This document shows, one piece after another, positions 18,493-29,062 of a stretch of 64,000 nucleotides of DNA. Source of the DNA: Roseicitreum antarcticum. GTDB taxonomy: Bacteria; Pseudomonadota; Alphaproteobacteria; Rhodobacterales; Rhodobacteraceae. Each line of letters begins with the position of its first letter. The first letter of the stretch is position 1. Under the pieces are notes generated by a model, which was given only the letters and a program-made list of their open reading frames with translations, had not been told where the DNA came from and ran no database searches. A program made the position numbers and the translations under genes. The stretch lies in NCBI RefSeq assembly GCF_014681765.1, contig NZ_CP061498.1:2059501-2123500 (forward strand), written 5' to 3'.

Positions 18493-19277
18493 TCAAGCCC
18501 CACAAAGAAACGGTCGGACCGCCAGGTCCAGAAATACAGCATCGAACTGCCTGCGGATGAGAATACCACATGCCGCGCCCGTCCGATAAGGTGGTCGAAC
18601 GGCACCATGCCCACCCCGCCCACGGCCTGCGGCGCGCGGCTGTCGAGCGAGTTGTCGCGGTTGTCACCCATGAAGAAGAAATGCCCCTCGGGCACCGTAA
18701 AGACCGGCGTGTTATCCGCCGCGCCGTTGTTGTCAATGTTGAGCACCGGATAGCTGACATCGTTCGGCAACGTCTCGATCGTGCGGGATTTCAGGCAGGT
18801 GCCGCCCTCGCCCACCGGCGCGTTTTCGCACCGTGGGAACTGCTGCACCGGGCCTTGCTGCGCATAGGGTTCAGAAAAATCACCCGCCGGTTCCTGCGGC
18901 ACCATCGTGTCGTTCAGATACAGGCGGCCATCGCGCGTCTGCACCCGGTCGCCGGGCAAGCCGATCAGCCGCTTGATGTAATCCGTCCCCGCCGTGGGGT
19001 GGCGGAAGACGACGATATCGCCACGCTCTGGTTCAGATGCAAAGATCCGGCCAGAGATCGGGCAGATCGCAAACGGGCAGGAGTATTTTGAATACCCATA
19101 GGCCATCTTATTGACGAACAGGAAATCCCCGATCAGCAGGGTTTCCTTCATCGACCCTGAGGGAATCCAGAACGGCTGAAAAAACAGGGTACGGAACGCG
19201 CCCGCAATCAGCAGGGCAAAAACAATCGTCTTGATGGATTCGCCGATACCATCTTTCTTCTGCGTCGCGCTGGCCAT
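18489..19277 (-). CDS. lepB: Signal peptidase I
   Basis: 262 residues, inner membrane, active site in the periplasm. One N-terminal membrane segment (about residues 14-34) precedes [10 protein letters not shown] with nucleophile Ser42. The general-base Lys is in [13 protein letters not shown], and [16 protein letters not shown] is the third signature box. It cleaves signal peptides of secreted proteins. First of the tightly coupled lepB-rnc-era set; 76 bp after acpS. Confidence 0.96.
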   Translation of the reverse strand: MASATQKKDGIGESIKTIVFALLIAGAFRTLFFQPFWIPSGSMKETLLIGDFLFVNKMAYGYSKYSCPFAICPISGRIFASEPERGDIVVFRHPTAGTDYIKRLIGLPGDRVQTRDGRLYLNDTMVPQEPAGDFSEPYAQQGPVQQFPRCENAPVGEGGTCLKSRTIETLPNDVSYPVLNIDNNGAADNTPVFTVPEGHFFFMGDNRDNSLDSRAPQAVGGVGMVPFDHLIGRARHVVFSSAGSSMLYFWTWRSDRFFVGLE

Positions 19278-19353
19278 TCAGTGTCGTCCTTGGTTTGCCC
19301 GTTCCGGGGCTTTGGTCGGTGATGCGCTTCAATGGGCGCGGGCGGGCAAAGTG

Positions 19354-19767
19354 TCAAGTTTTGGCAGGCACGATGGGCAATGCCTCGATCATCACGAAGG
19401 CTGAAGCCCAGGGTGCGTCATCGGTCAGCGAAACATGAATCACCGCGCGGTGCCCTTGCGGTGTCATTGCGGCCAGCCGTTCGGCGGCCCAGCCGGTGAC
19501 GGCCATGGTGGGCTGCCCGCTGCGCAGGTTGGTCACCGCCATGTCCTTCCAGGAAATCCCCATGGCAAGGCCAGTGCCCAGCGCCTTGGAGCACGCCTCC
19601 TTCGCAGCCCAGCGTTTGGCCAGCGTCGCGGCCTCATCGGGGCGGCGGGCGGCGCGGGCCAGTTCGACCGGCGTGAAGACGCGGTTGCGAAAACGGTCGC
19701 CAAAGCGCGCCAGCACGCCCGCCACCCGGTCAATATTCGCCAGATCGGTGCCGATCCCCAAAATCAT
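19354..19767 (-). CDS. acpS: Holo-(acyl-carrier-protein) synthase
   Basis: 137 residues. [15 protein letters not shown] holds the metal-binding Asp, and [15 protein letters not shown] the conserved Glu/Lys of the 4'-phosphopantetheinyl transferase family. It transfers phosphopantetheine from CoA to apo-ACP. Located between pdxJ and lepB as in most alphaproteobacteria. Confidence 0.95.
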   Translation of the reverse strand: MILGIGTDLANIDRVAGVLARFGDRFRNRVFTPVELARAARRPDEAATLAKRWAAKEACSKALGTGLAMGISWKDMAVTNLRSGQPTMAVTGWAAERLAAMTPQGHRAVIHVSLTDDAPWASAFVMIEALPIVPAKT

Positions 19768-19849
19768 CCGACCAGGCCGCGCGTATGTATCAAAGCCATA
19801 CCGAATCCATACCGTTTCCAGACGCCGTTTTCAGGCCGTTTTGGAACCC

Positions 19850-20599
19850 TCATGCCAACGCCGCGCGGGCCCGGTCCATCACCGCGCGCATCCCCGAAAT
19901 CGCGCCGGGCAGGCCAAGGAAGACCGCCTCGCCAATCAGGAAATGGCCGATGTTCAGTTCTACCACCTGCGGGATGGCAGCCAGATCAGCGGCGGTGGCA
20001 AAGTCCAGCCCGTGGCCCGCATGTACCTCCAGACCCAGCGCTGCGGCCTGCGCCGCCATGTCGCGCAGGCGGGTCAGTTCCGTCGCTGCTGCGGTGGTTT
20101 CACCCGCGGTGCGCAGGTCGCAATAATGCCCGGTATGCAGTTCCACCACCTGCGCACCGACCTGCGCCGCCGCCGCCACCTGACGCGCATCAGGTGCGAC
20201 AAACAGCGACACCCGGCACCCGGCCTGTGCCAAGGGGGCAATGAAATCCGTCAGCCGCGCGGCATCACCGGCCACTTCCAGCCCGCCCTCGGTCGTGCGT
20301 TCCTCGCGGCGTTCAGGGACGATGCACACAGCATGTGGGCGATGGCGCAGCGCAATCCCCTGCATCTGGGCAGTTGCGGCCATCTCGAAGTTCAGCGGCA
20401 CCCGCAGCGCCGCCATGAGCGCGTCGATATCCGCATCGCGGATATGGCGACGATCCTCGCGCAGGTGCGCCGTGATCCCATCCACCCCCGCCGATTGCGC
20501 GACCAAGGCCGCGCGCACCGGGTCCGGCACCGCGCCGCCGCGCGCGTTGCGCAGCGTTGCCACATGATCGATGTTCACGCCCAAACGTAGTTTTTTCAT
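19850..20599 (-). CDS. pdxJ: Pyridoxine 5'-phosphate synthase
   Basis: 249 residues. A TIM-barrel enzyme condensing 3-amino-2-oxopropyl phosphate with deoxyxylulose 5-phosphate in vitamin B6 synthesis. [21 protein letters not shown] is the family N terminus; [13 protein letters not shown] and the C-terminal [17 protein letters not shown] loops are typical. ATG at 20597-20599; an open extension upstream overlaps the DUF2062 gene and is not used. Upstream of acpS. Confidence 0.95.
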   Translation of the reverse strand: MKKLRLGVNIDHVATLRNARGGAVPDPVRAALVAQSAGVDGITAHLREDRRHIRDADIDALMAALRVPLNFEMAATAQMQGIALRHRPHAVCIVPERREERTTEGGLEVAGDAARLTDFIAPLAQAGCRVSLFVAPDARQVAAAAQVGAQVVELHTGHYCDLRTAGETTAAATELTRLRDMAAQAAALGLEVHAGHGLDFATAADLAAIPQVVELNIGHFLIGEAVFLGLPGAISGMRAVMDRARAALA

Positions 20600-20603
20600 C
20601 GTC

Positions 20604-21254
20604 TTAGCTATCCCTTTCCCCCGAAAGCTGCACGGCCTTTTGCTGGCGCACACGCTCGAACCGTTCGCGCATCTTCTTGCGCCGACGCGCCTGATAGGCC
20701 CGGATCAGCGGTAGCGACACGAAATAGCCGATCACCCCGGCCACCGACCCGGCCACCAGCCCACCCAGTAGATAGGGCAGAAACACCTCGTGGAAAAACC
20801 TGAAAAACCGCTCCCAATGCAAGGGCGAGCCGGAAACCAGCGCCCAGAAATTCGCCGACAACTCGCCCGTCGCCTGCCCGAAAGCCATGGTCAGTTGCGA
20901 CAGGTGCAGCGCCTCGGGCGCGCCCAGAAGCACGCTTCCCAGTTCGGTCGAGGCGGCGAAGATGATGGGAAATGTCAGCGGATTGCCGAAAAATGTCGCC
21001 AGAAGCGAGGCAAGTATATTGCCGCGGACCAGCCACGCGATCAGCGCCGCGCCCAGAAAATGCAGCCCGAACAATGGGGTGAACGATATGCAGATCCCAG
21101 CGCCGATGCCCTTGGCAATCCGCTCGGGGCTGTCGGGCAGTCGACGCAACCGATGCGACACATAGCTTGCGGCGCGCATCCACCCCCCCTTGGGGTAGAA
21201 CAGCATCGCTAGCCATTCCTTCAGGCTGCGTTTTGTACGGCGCTTGAAAAGCAT
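20604..21254 (-). CDS. DUF2062 membrane protein
   Basis: 216 residues. Basic N terminus, then two or three membrane segments around [27 protein letters not shown] and a later one ([21 protein letters not shown]). The TPLFGLH and FGNPLTFPI segments are DUF2062 hallmarks. Function unknown. Placed between rsh and pdxJ, four bases before the pdxJ start. Confidence 0.82.
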   Translation of the reverse strand: MLFKRRTKRSLKEWLAMLFYPKGGWMRAASYVSHRLRRLPDSPERIAKGIGAGICISFTPLFGLHFLGAALIAWLVRGNILASLLATFFGNPLTFPIIFAASTELGSVLLGAPEALHLSQLTMAFGQATGELSANFWALVSGSPLHWERFFRFFHEVFLPYLLGGLVAGSVAGVIGYFVSLPLIRAYQARRRKKMRERFERVRQQKAVQLSGERDS

Positions 21255-21302
21255 CGCTACCTCGGTCCCGATGCCACATACGACACCACACCCAAGGGCG
21301 CG

Positions 21303-23423
21303 TCACGGATGCCGGGATGTGTCGCGGTGCCGCGTGATCTGGGCAACATCGTTTTCAGCCTCCAATGCCGTCAGCACCCTGTGCATGTGTTCTACATCAC
21401 ATAAGTCGACTTCAATGAGAAGGCGGTAAAAATCCGGCTTGCGGTCAATAAATTTGAGGTCAGAGATATTGGCGCGCTGTTCGCCGATCAGGCTGCATAT
21501 GCGCCCCAGAACGCCGGCATCGTTCAGAATCGTCAGTTCGAAAGACACGGTATGCGCAGGCGGATGCTGGCCATCCTGCCAGTGCAGGTCGATCCAGCGG
21601 TCAGGCTGCTCGTCGAATTCCACCAGCGCCGGACAGTCGATGGCATGGGCCACAACGCCCTTGCCACGATAGGTGATCCCGACAATCCGCTCGCCCGGGA
21701 CAGGCTGACAACAGGCGGCCCGGCGGAAAGCCTGATCAGCGGCAAGGCCCACGACAGGACGACGGGCATCCACCCGTTCGCCGGTCAGGCTGGCCAGTTC
21801 GGGATACAGCGCCTCGACCACCGCGCGCCCGCTGAGCTCTGCACTGCCCAGCCGCGCCAGAAGGTCGGTGCGGGTGCCAACGCGCAGGGATTTCGCCGCC
21901 GTGGACAGTGCCTTGTCCGAGACCTTGCGACCCACATTCTCGAACGCAACGCGGGCCAGCTCGCCGCCCAGCCGAACAAAACGCTCACGGTCTTCTTCGC
22001 GCAGCGACTTGCGAATGGCGGCCTTGGCGCGCCCGGTGGTGACGATCTCGATCCAGGTGCTTTGCGGGCGCTGGCCCTCAGCGGTAATGATTTCAATGCT
22101 TTGCCCGTTCTTCAGCCGGGTCCAGAGCGGCACACGCAACCCGTCAACCTTGGCCGAGACACAGGCGTTCCCGATACGGGTATGGATCGCATAGGCGAAA
22201 TCCAGCGGCGTGGCGCCGCGCGGCAGTTGCACCACATCACCCTTTGGCGTGAAGCAAAACACCTGGTCGGAATACATCTCCAGCTTGACGTGTTCGAGGA
22301 ATTCGTCGTGGTCATCGGCGGCGTCGAACCGTTCGGTCAGCGTGGTGATCCATTTCGCCGGATCCACAGCGAAGGGGTTGGTGGCGCGCTGCCCGTCCTT
22401 GTAGGCCCAATGGGCGGCGACCCCGGCTTCGGCCACGTCATGCATCTGGCGGGTGCGAATCTGCACCTCGACCCGTTTGCCATCGCGCCCCGACATCGTG
22501 GTGTGGATAGAGCGGTAGCCGTTGGATTTCGGCTGGCTGATGTAATCCTTGAACCGCCCCGGCACTGCGCGCCAGCGTTGGTGGATGATGCCCAGCACAC
22601 GGTAGCATTCTGCCACGTCGTCAACGATGATGCGGAAGCCGTAAATGTCCGACAAGCGAGAGAACGCGAGGTCTTTCTCCTGCATCTTGCGCCAGACGGA
22701 ATAGGGCTTCTTGGCCCGTCCGTACACATCGGCGGCGATCCCCTCGCGGTCCAGTTCGGCGCGCATGTCGTTGGTGATCCGTTCGACCACATCGCCCGCT
22801 TCGCGTTGCAAGGTCAGAAAACGGCGGATGATCGAGTTGCGTGCATCGGCATTGAGAACGCGGAAGGCCAGATCCTCCAGTTCCTCACGCATCCACTGCA
22901 TGCCCATGCGCCCCGCAAGCGGCGCGAAAATATCCATGGTTTCGCGGGCCTTCTGGACCTGCTTGTCCGGGCGCATCGACTTGATGGTGCGCATGTTGTG
23001 CAGGCGGTCGGCCAGCTTGACCAGAATGACCCGCATGTCACGCGACATGGCGATCAGCAATTTGCGAAAGTTCTCGGCCTGCTTGGCCTCGGTGCTGGAA
23101 AGCTGAAGGTTGGTCAGCTTGGTCACGCCATCGACCAGTTCGGCCACATCCTCGCCGAACAGGCGCGCCACCTCGGTATAGGTGGATTTGGTGTCCTCGA
23201 TCGTGTCGTGTAGCAGCGCGGTAACGAGGGTCGCATCGTCCAGCCGCATTTCGGTCAGGATGGCGGCCACGGCGGCGGGATGGCTGAAATAGGGCTCGCC
23301 GGAATGGCGCATCTGCCCGCGATGCATCTTTTCGCCATATTCCCACGCACGGCGCAACATATCGTCGTCAGTGCGGGGGTTATAGTTGCGCACGAGCGCA
23401 ATCAGGTCATCTGCCGTGATCAC
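21303..23423 (-). CDS. rsh: Bifunctional (p)ppGpp synthetase/hydrolase Rsh
   Basis: 706 residues, one long RelA/SpoT homologue. The N-terminal HD hydrolase (GEPYFSHPAAVA, ALLHDTIEDT) is intact, so it can degrade ppGpp. The synthetase domain (YGRAKKPYSVWRKMQEK, LSDIYGFRIIVDD) is followed by TGS (VFCFTPKGDVVQLPRGATPLDFAYAIH) and a C-terminal ACT domain. It mediates the stringent response. GTG start at 23421-23423. Downstream of rpoZ. Confidence 0.95.
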   Translation of the reverse strand: MITADDLIALVRNYNPRTDDDMLRRAWEYGEKMHRGQMRHSGEPYFSHPAAVAAILTEMRLDDATLVTALLHDTIEDTKSTYTEVARLFGEDVAELVDGVTKLTNLQLSSTEAKQAENFRKLLIAMSRDMRVILVKLADRLHNMRTIKSMRPDKQVQKARETMDIFAPLAGRMGMQWMREELEDLAFRVLNADARNSIIRRFLTLQREAGDVVERITNDMRAELDREGIAADVYGRAKKPYSVWRKMQEKDLAFSRLSDIYGFRIIVDDVAECYRVLGIIHQRWRAVPGRFKDYISQPKSNGYRSIHTTMSGRDGKRVEVQIRTRQMHDVAEAGVAAHWAYKDGQRATNPFAVDPAKWITTLTERFDAADDHDEFLEHVKLEMYSDQVFCFTPKGDVVQLPRGATPLDFAYAIHTRIGNACVSAKVDGLRVPLWTRLKNGQSIEIITAEGQRPQSTWIEIVTTGRAKAAIRKSLREEDRERFVRLGGELARVAFENVGRKVSDKALSTAAKSLRVGTRTDLLARLGSAELSGRAVVEALYPELASLTGERVDARRPVVGLAADQAFRRAACCQPVPGERIVGITYRGKGVVAHAIDCPALVEFDEQPDRWIDLHWQDGQHPPAHTVSFELTILNDAGVLGRICSLIGEQRANISDLKFIDRKPDFYRLLIEVDLCDVEHMHRVLTALEAENDVAQITRHRDTSRHP

Positions 23424-23483
23424 CTGATGCGCCTTTTCAGAGGTTGGAAAAATCGTGGGCCGTCCCGGTTCAGATCAACACCT

Positions 23484-23840
23484 TCAACCCTGCTGCCCCT
23501 GCGCTTCCATCAGGGCGCGCAGCATCTGGGCTTCCGACATGTCATCCTGCGCCGGTTTGTCCTGATCGTCACCCATCAACAGGGCCATATCGTCATCTTC
23601 GGGCATGTCGACTTCGATCTGGGTTTGCAGACCTTCGATCAGCCGTTCGCGCAGAGCGTCGGCGCTTTGGCTTTCATCGGCGATCTCGCGCAGGGCAACA
23701 ACGGGGTTCTTGTCGTTATCGCGGTCGACGGTCAGAGGGCCGCCAGCTGCAATCTCGCGCGCACGATGGGCGGCAAGAACGACCAGTTCAAACCGGTTCG
23801 GAACCTTATCGACGCAATCTTCAACGGTGACGCGGGCCAT
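23484..23840 (-). CDS. rpoZ: RNA polymerase omega subunit
   Basis: 118 residues. [30 protein letters not shown] is the omega N-terminal core. The C-terminal tail is acidic ([19 protein letters not shown]), as in other alphaproteobacterial omegas. It aids assembly of beta-prime and ppGpp binding, fitting its position before rsh. ATG at 23838-23840. Confidence 0.95.
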   Translation of the reverse strand: MARVTVEDCVDKVPNRFELVVLAAHRAREIAAGGPLTVDRDNDKNPVVALREIADESQSADALRERLIEGLQTQIEVDMPEDDDMALLMGDDQDKPAQDDMSEAQMLRALMEAQGQQG

Positions 23841-23988
23841 AGGCTGATCCACTCCATAACGGGGTAAAGGAAGGTTAGCCTGTCCCCATACAGGGCGAAT
23901 GCAGGTTTTACAAGGACGCGGGGTGATTCGGTCGAGTTTATCTTGCCCGTATCTTGCCCGCGCCGGGCGGACCCCGGGCGGAACCCTG

Positions 23989-24558
23989 TCAGCCCAGCCG
24001 CTGCACCGCGTCGACCTCGGCGCGCGGCAGGGCGGCGAGCATCTGACGCACCGTGCGCCGCAGCACCGGATGCACCCAGTCCGGCGCGACCTGCGCCAGC
24101 GGGACCAGCACGAAAGCCCGGTCTTGCAAACGGGGATGGGGCAAGATCAGGGTATCAGGGCGCGCGGCCATCTGCTGCGCCAGCGGCAGATCGCGCCACT
24201 GCGCGAAAATGTCCGCATCAGGCAAAACGGCGTCATTCCATGCCAGAAGGTCCAAATCCAGTGTGCGTGCCGCCCAGCGGGTTGTCCGCTGGCGGTCAAA
24301 CGTCTCTTCGATGGTATGCAGCGCATCCAGCACCGCAGCCGCATCGAGGGGCGTGCGGAACCCTGCGACTGCGTTCACGAAATCCGGCCCGGCGCCCTCG
24401 GGAAACGCCGGCGTGCGGTAAAGTCCACTGCCTGACTCCAACGTGCCAAGCCGCTGCGCCACAGCCGCAATCGCTGCGCTGACAGTCGCGGCGGGCTCAC
24501 CGGAACGTGAGGCAAGGTTCCCCCCGAAAGCGACGAGAGCCGTATTGTGCTTTTGCAT
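23989..24558 (-). CDS. folK: HPPK, folate pyrophosphokinase
   Basis: 189 residues. 2-amino-4-hydroxy-6-hydroxymethyldihydropteridine diphosphokinase of folate synthesis. [10 protein letters not shown] (pterin/ATP loop), [21 protein letters not shown] and the signature [14 protein letters not shown] are present, with [16 protein letters not shown] after it. Heads the minus-strand series but is separated from rpoZ by about 150 bp. Divergent from the NYN gene. Confidence 0.94.
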   Translation of the reverse strand: MQKHNTALVAFGGNLASRSGEPAATVSAAIAAVAQRLGTLESGSGLYRTPAFPEGAGPDFVNAVAGFRTPLDAAAVLDALHTIEETFDRQRTTRWAARTLDLDLLAWNDAVLPDADIFAQWRDLPLAQQMAARPDTLILPHPRLQDRAFVLVPLAQVAPDWVHPVLRRTVRQMLAALPRAEVDAVQRLG

Positions 24559-24678
24559 TTTGCTACTACTTGGGAACCAGGGACACTGAATTTACGTTCC
24601 TAACAGTTGACGATTTTCGCGCAACTGCCGCGATATTGAAATCGCCACATCTTCTAACATCCTGCAGGCAGGTGATGA

Positions 24679-25251
24679 ATGTTTTATAAAGACGAACGGC
24701 TCGCGCTGTTCATTGACGGGTCAAATCTTTACGCTGCTGGAAAAGCGCTGGGATTTGACATCGACTACAAACTTTTGCGGCAAGAGTTCATGCGGCGTGG
24801 CAAGTTGCTACGTGCGTTTTACTATACTGCATTACTGGAAAATGACGAATATTCCCCAATCCGGCCGCTGGTCGACTGGCTTAATTACAACGGCTACTGC
24901 ATGGTGACGAAGCCGGCAAAGGAATACACCGACTCTATGGGCCGCCGGAAGGTGAAGGGAAACATGGATATCGAACTGGCCGTCGACGCGATGGAGCTTG
25001 CGCCGCGGATGGACCATGCCGTGCTGTTTTCGGGTGACGGCGATTTCCGTCCTCTGGTGGAAAGCCTCCAACGTCAGGGCGTCAGGGTGTCGGTTGTTTC
25101 GACCATCCGCAGCAATCCGCCGATGATCTCGGACGATCTGCGCCGCCAGGCGGATGACTTCATCGAGCTTGACGACCTGCGCGAGATTGTCGGCCGCACC
25201 CCGCGTGAACCACGCTGGACCGCGGCCGGGACTGTCGACGCCGCCACCTGA
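24679..25251 (+). CDS. NYN-domain protein (LabA/DUF88-like)
   Basis: 190 residues. A PIN-like NYN nuclease fold: [13 protein letters not shown] with the first acidic residue, [13 protein letters not shown] with the second, and [23 protein letters not shown] with the third acidic cluster. Such proteins are thought to act on RNA. The first 150 bases and the gap before them are visibly AT-richer than the neighbours. Substrate unknown. The C terminus ends in a short charged tail. Confidence 0.85.
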   Translation: MFYKDERLALFIDGSNLYAAGKALGFDIDYKLLRQEFMRRGKLLRAFYYTALLENDEYSPIRPLVDWLNYNGYCMVTKPAKEYTDSMGRRKVKGNMDIELAVDAMELAPRMDHAVLFSGDGDFRPLVESLQRQGVRVSVVSTIRSNPPMISDDLRRQADDFIELDDLREIVGRTPREPRWTAAGTVDAAT

Positions 25252-25272
25252 CACGGCCAGGAAACCCCGCCG

Positions 25273-25713
25273 TTGGCGCTGACCATCTCCATGTTGACGC
25301 TGTTCGTCGCGGCCTTTCTGGCCGCGACTGTGGTGCCGTTCCAGTCCGAAGTGGTGCTTTTGGGCATGCAGCTGACTGGGATTGCACCGCTATGGCTGTT
25401 GCTGATCGTGGCCAGCATTGGCAACATTTTGGGGGCTTTCATCAACTATGCCATCGGCGTGCGGTTGGAGCATTTCCGCGACCGACGCTGGTTCCCGATG
25501 AACGCCGCCAAGCTGGAACGCGCGCAGCGCTGGTTCAACACATACGGCGTCTGGACATTGCTGCTGAGCTGGGCGCCGGTGCTGGGCTGGTTCACCGTGG
25601 TCGCGGGCATCATGCGCACACCTTTGTGGCAATTCACCCTCCTCGTCTCTATCGCCAAAACGGGCCGTTATGCGGTGGTGATCTGGCTGACGGCGCGGGC
25701 CATGGGCGACTGA
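25273..25713 (+). CDS. YqaA-family membrane protein (SNARE-associated/DedA-like)
   Basis: 146 residues with about four membrane segments. [24 protein letters not shown] and [22 protein letters not shown] match the YqaA branch of the VTT/DedA superfamily. The frame opens with TTG at 25273, 21 bases after the NYN stop; an ATG six codons later (25291) is the alternative. Role unknown; DedA relatives are lipid scramblases. Confidence 0.82.
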   Translation: MALTISMLTLFVAAFLAATVVPFQSEVVLLGMQLTGIAPLWLLLIVASIGNILGAFINYAIGVRLEHFRDRRWFPMNAAKLERAQRWFNTYGVWTLLLSWAPVLGWFTVVAGIMRTPLWQFTLLVSIAKTGRYAVVIWLTARAMGD

Positions 25714-25823
25714 GCTCCAACCGGGCCGTACACCACCGCACGACCGTCGCGGGCGGGCCAAAGGACTGGACGCAGGCGATCACAGGCTTTACCTGTCGGA
25801 TGCGCGCGAAAGGACCGAATGCC

Positions 25824-26777
25824 ATGACTGCACACCCGCCCCTGACCCTTTACCTTGCCGCCCCGCGCGGCTTTTGCGCCGGTGTGGACCGCGCCATCAA
25901 GATCGTCGAACTGGCGATCGAGAAATATGGCGCACCGGTCTATGTCCGCCATGAGATCGTACACAACAAATACGTCGTGGACGGACTGCGTGCAAAAGGC
26001 GCGGTCTTCGTCGAAGAGCTGGACGACTGCCCGGACGACCGCCCCGTGATCTTCTCTGCCCATGGCGTCCCGAAATCGGTGCCCGAGGCCGCGCAGGCCC
26101 GCCAGATGCTGTTTGTCGATGCCACCTGCCCGCTGGTCAGCAAGGTGCATATCGAGGCCGAGCGGCACCACGAGAACGGCCTGCAAATGGTGATGATCGG
26201 CCATGCGGGCCACCCCGAGACTGTTGGAACCATGGGCCAATTGCCCCCCGGCGAGGTGCTGCTGGTCGAAACCGCCGCAGATGTGGCCTTGCTGGAGGTG
26301 CGCGATCCCACGCGGCTGGCCTTCATCACCCAGACCACCCTTTCGGTGGATGATACCGCCGACATCGTGGCCGCCCTGCACGCCCGCTTCCCCGCGATCA
26401 TCGGGCCGCATAAGGAAGACATCTGCTATGCCACCACCAACCGTCAGGCGGCGGTGAAAGAGGTCGCGCCCAAGGTCGATGCGCTGCTGGTGATCGGCGC
26501 GCCGAATTCCTCGAACTCTCAACGACTGGTCGAAGTGGCGCGCGCGGCGGGCTGCGGCTATTCGCAACTGATCCAGCGCGCCACCGACATCGACTGGCGC
26601 GCGTTGGAAGGGATCCGGGCCGTGGGCGTCACGGCAGGGGCCTCGGCCCCCGAAACGCTGGTGAATGAGGTGATCGACGCCTTCGTCGCGCGCTATGACG
26701 TGACGCATGAACTGGTCGAAACTGCGGTAGAGCGGGTCGAATTCAAGGTGCCCCGCGTGCTGCGTGTGCCCGCATGA
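25824..26777 (+). CDS. ispH: 4-hydroxy-3-methylbut-2-enyl diphosphate reductase
   Basis: 317 residues. Last step of the MEP isoprenoid pathway. The three [4Fe-4S] ligands are present: [24 protein letters not shown] and [22 protein letters not shown] and [11 protein letters not shown] carry substrate-binding residues. The frame runs open far upstream through the yqaA gene, but the ATG at 25824 follows AAAGGA and starts at the conserved N terminus. Its stop overlaps the next gene by four bases. Confidence 0.96.
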   Translation: MTAHPPLTLYLAAPRGFCAGVDRAIKIVELAIEKYGAPVYVRHEIVHNKYVVDGLRAKGAVFVEELDDCPDDRPVIFSAHGVPKSVPEAAQARQMLFVDATCPLVSKVHIEAERHHENGLQMVMIGHAGHPETVGTMGQLPPGEVLLVETAADVALLEVRDPTRLAFITQTTLSVDDTADIVAALHARFPAIIGPHKEDICYATTNRQAAVKEVAPKVDALLVIGAPNSSNSQRLVEVARAAGCGYSQLIQRATDIDWRALEGIRAVGVTAGASAPETLVNEVIDAFVARYDVTHELVETAVERVEFKVPRVLRVPA

Positions 26778-27226
26778 TCCGCGACATCCCGCGCGCGCCA
26801 CTGATGCTGGGGCTGGCGGGCCTTCTGCCGTTTGTCTGGGGCGCGGCCACGGTGTTGTTTCCGGCGCTGGCGGCATCTGGGCAGGAACTGCTCGGCCCGC
26901 GTTTCGCCGGGCCCTATGTGCTGGTGGCCTATGGCACGGTGATCTTGTGCTTCATGTCCGGCGTGCTGTGGGGGTTTGCCGCAAAGGCCGAAGCGACGGG
27001 ATGGCGCGGCTATGCGCTGTCGGTCGTGCCCGCGCTCTGGGCGTTTTTCATGGTGGGCGGCGGGGCGGATGCCGCATTGTCCGCGCTGATCCTGGGGTTT
27101 CTGGTTTTGCTGGTGTTTGACATGCAATTCGGCCAGTGGGGGTTGGCGCCGGTCTGGTGGATGCGGCTGCGGCTGATCTTGACGGCGGGTGTCGTCGCCT
27201 GCCTGCTGGTGGGCCGCTATGTCTGA
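26774..27226 (+). CDS. DUF3429 membrane protein
   Basis: 150 residues with four or five membrane segments. [18 protein letters not shown] and [17 protein letters not shown] are DUF3429 features. Function unknown. ATG within ATGA overlap of ispH, and its own stop lies inside the first codons of the GST gene, so ispH-DUF3429-GST-rnhA-TRIC is one coupled transcript. Confidence 0.8.
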   Translation: MIRDIPRAPLMLGLAGLLPFVWGAATVLFPALAASGQELLGPRFAGPYVLVAYGTVILCFMSGVLWGFAAKAEATGWRGYALSVVPALWAFFMVGGGADAALSALILGFLVLLVFDMQFGQWGLAPVWWMRLRLILTAGVVACLLVGRYV

Positions 27227-27833
27227 AGTGACGATTTATGCCATGCCGTCCAGCGGCAACACCTACAAGGTGCGGCTGTTGCTGGCGCATCTGGGCCGCG
27301 ATGTGCGGGTGGTGAAGGCCGAGGCGGGCACGCCAGAGGTTGCCGCCCTGCGTGACGCAGGCAAGCTGCCCTTGGGATCGCTGCCGGTGCTGGAACTGCC
27401 TGACGGCACGTTGATCCCCGAATCCAATGCGATACTGTGCTATCTGGCCGATGGCACGCCGTGGCTGCCCACCGATCCGGTAACCCGCGCGCACGTCCTT
27501 GGCTGGATGTTCTGGGAACAAAACGCGCATGAAGGCTGCATCGCCGTGCGCGGGGCGCTGCGCACCTATCCCCACCGCCAAGCCGAGGCGACGCCCGACC
27601 GCATGGCGCAGCTCCTGGACGCAGGCCACCGCGCCTTGGCACGGATGGAGGGGCATCTGACCCTGGCCGACTGGCTGGCCGGGGCGCAGCCCACCATTGC
27701 CGATCTGTGTCTGTTCGCATACACCCACCGCGCGGCCCATCCCGGCGGTTTCGACATGGCGCGCTTTCCCGCCGTCACCGCATGGCTGGCCCGCACCGCC
27801 GCCCTGCCCGGCCACCAACAGATGGATACCTGA
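27219..27833 (+). CDS. Glutathione S-transferase family protein
   Basis: 204 residues. Thioredoxin-like N-terminal domain with [18 protein letters not shown] (active-site Ser region) and the glutathione-binding [19 protein letters not shown]; helical C-terminal domain with [16 protein letters not shown]. Substrate unknown. The ATG at 27219 overlaps the DUF3429 stop, and its TGA overlaps the rnhA ATG by one base. Confidence 0.88.
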   Translation: MSEVTIYAMPSSGNTYKVRLLLAHLGRDVRVVKAEAGTPEVAALRDAGKLPLGSLPVLELPDGTLIPESNAILCYLADGTPWLPTDPVTRAHVLGWMFWEQNAHEGCIAVRGALRTYPHRQAEATPDRMAQLLDAGHRALARMEGHLTLADWLAGAQPTIADLCLFAYTHRAAHPGGFDMARFPAVTAWLARTAALPGHQQMDT

Positions 27834-28306
27834 TGACCGACCTTTTCGCGTATACCGATGGTGCCTGCAGCGGCAATCCCGGCCCCGGCGGCTGGGGCGT
27901 CTTGATGCTGGCGCGCAGCGGCGAGGCGGTGGTGAAGGAACGCACACTGCAAGGCGGCGAATCCCTGACCACCAACAACCGCATGGAACTGATGGCCGCG
28001 ATTTCGGCGTTGGAGGCCCTGTCGCGCCCCACGAAGATCACGCTGGTGACCGACAGTGCATATGTGAAGAACGGCATCACCGAATGGCTGGCCGGATGGA
28101 AGCGCAAGGGGTGGAAAACCTCGACCAACAAACCCGTCAAGAATGATGACCTGTGGCGCAGGCTGGATGCCGCCCGCGCCACCCATGACGTGACGTGGGA
28201 ATGGATCAAGGGCCACGCCGGCCACGCCGAGAATGAGCGCGCCGATGAACTGGCCCGCGCGGGCATGGCGCCGTTCAAACCCGGCGCGAAAGTCGCCGCG
28301 CCGTGA
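27833..28306 (+). CDS. rnhA: Ribonuclease HI
   Basis: 157 residues. The four acidic catalytic residues are visible: [11 protein letters not shown] (Asp), [10 protein letters not shown] (Glu), [11 protein letters not shown] (Asp) and the C-terminal NERADELA (Asp). It removes RNA from RNA:DNA hybrids. The [16 protein letters not shown] basic protrusion is present. Coupled to both neighbours by overlapping stop/start codons. Confidence 0.96.
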   Translation: MTDLFAYTDGACSGNPGPGGWGVLMLARSGEAVVKERTLQGGESLTTNNRMELMAAISALEALSRPTKITLVTDSAYVKNGITEWLAGWKRKGWKTSTNKPVKNDDLWRRLDAARATHDVTWEWIKGHAGHAENERADELARAGMAPFKPGAKVAAP

Positions 28307-28926
28307 CTTTGGTGCAGATGCTCGACTATGCGGCCGTGTTCATCTTCGCGCTGACCGGCGCGCTGGTAGCCAGCCGGGCGCAGTTGGACATCGTGGGCTT
28401 TTTGTTCATCGGCGCGTTGACGGCTGTGGGAGGTGGCACCCTGCGCGATATGATCCTGAACCGCGATCAGGTTTTCTGGGTGGCCGATCCGATGATGATA
28501 ACCGTTGCCTGCGTCGCGGCGATCCTGGTTTTCTTTACTGCACATCTCCTGGAAAGCCGCCTGAAAGCCATCGAATGGCTGGATGCCGCCGCCCTGTCGG
28601 TCGCCGTGCCTGCGGGTGTAGGTGCGGCCTTGGCAACCGGCCAAAGCTGGGGCGTGGTGCTGATCATGGGGGTCATCACCGGCTGCTTTGGCGGGCTGAT
28701 GCGCGATGTGGTCTGCAATGAGGTGCCGCTGGTCCTGAAGAAAGGGCAGCTTTATGTCACCGCCGCTTTCGCCGGATCGGCGGTTGCAGTGTTGGTGCTG
28801 GAGACGGGGGGCAGGACCGGGCTTGCTCTGCTGGCCTGCGCGGGGGCAACCTTCGTTTTGCGTGCGGGCGCGCTGATGTTCGGCTGGCAATTGCCGGTCT
28901 ACCGCTCGCGCCCGCCGCGCGCGTGA
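28303..28926 (+). CDS. TRIC/UPF0126-family membrane protein
   Basis: 207 residues with about seven membrane segments arranged as two repeats: [22 protein letters not shown] with [10 protein letters not shown] in the first, and [23 protein letters not shown] in the second. This is the YicG/TRIC family of trimeric cation channels or glycine transporters. GTG start overlaps the rnhA stop. Last gene of the ispH operon. Confidence 0.87.
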   Translation: MTLVQMLDYAAVFIFALTGALVASRAQLDIVGFLFIGALTAVGGGTLRDMILNRDQVFWVADPMMITVACVAAILVFFTAHLLESRLKAIEWLDAAALSVAVPAGVGAALATGQSWGVVLIMGVITGCFGGLMRDVVCNEVPLVLKKGQLYVTAAFAGSAVAVLVLETGGRTGLALLACAGATFVLRAGALMFGWQLPVYRSRPPRA

Positions 28927-29062
28927 CGCGCCGCGCCGACACTGAAGTCTGAAGGCCGCTGACGGGCGGCCGCGGCTGCACATTGCTTGACTCTCGCCCC
29001 TATCCCCGCGAAACGGGCGCACCGGCGCGTTTTGTCGGAAAGCACCCACGGGAACCAGTGAT

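Noticed and set aside
21552-23213. 553-codon plus-strand frame opposite rsh
   Set aside because: Composition typical of antisense frames; rsh is full length with four domains.
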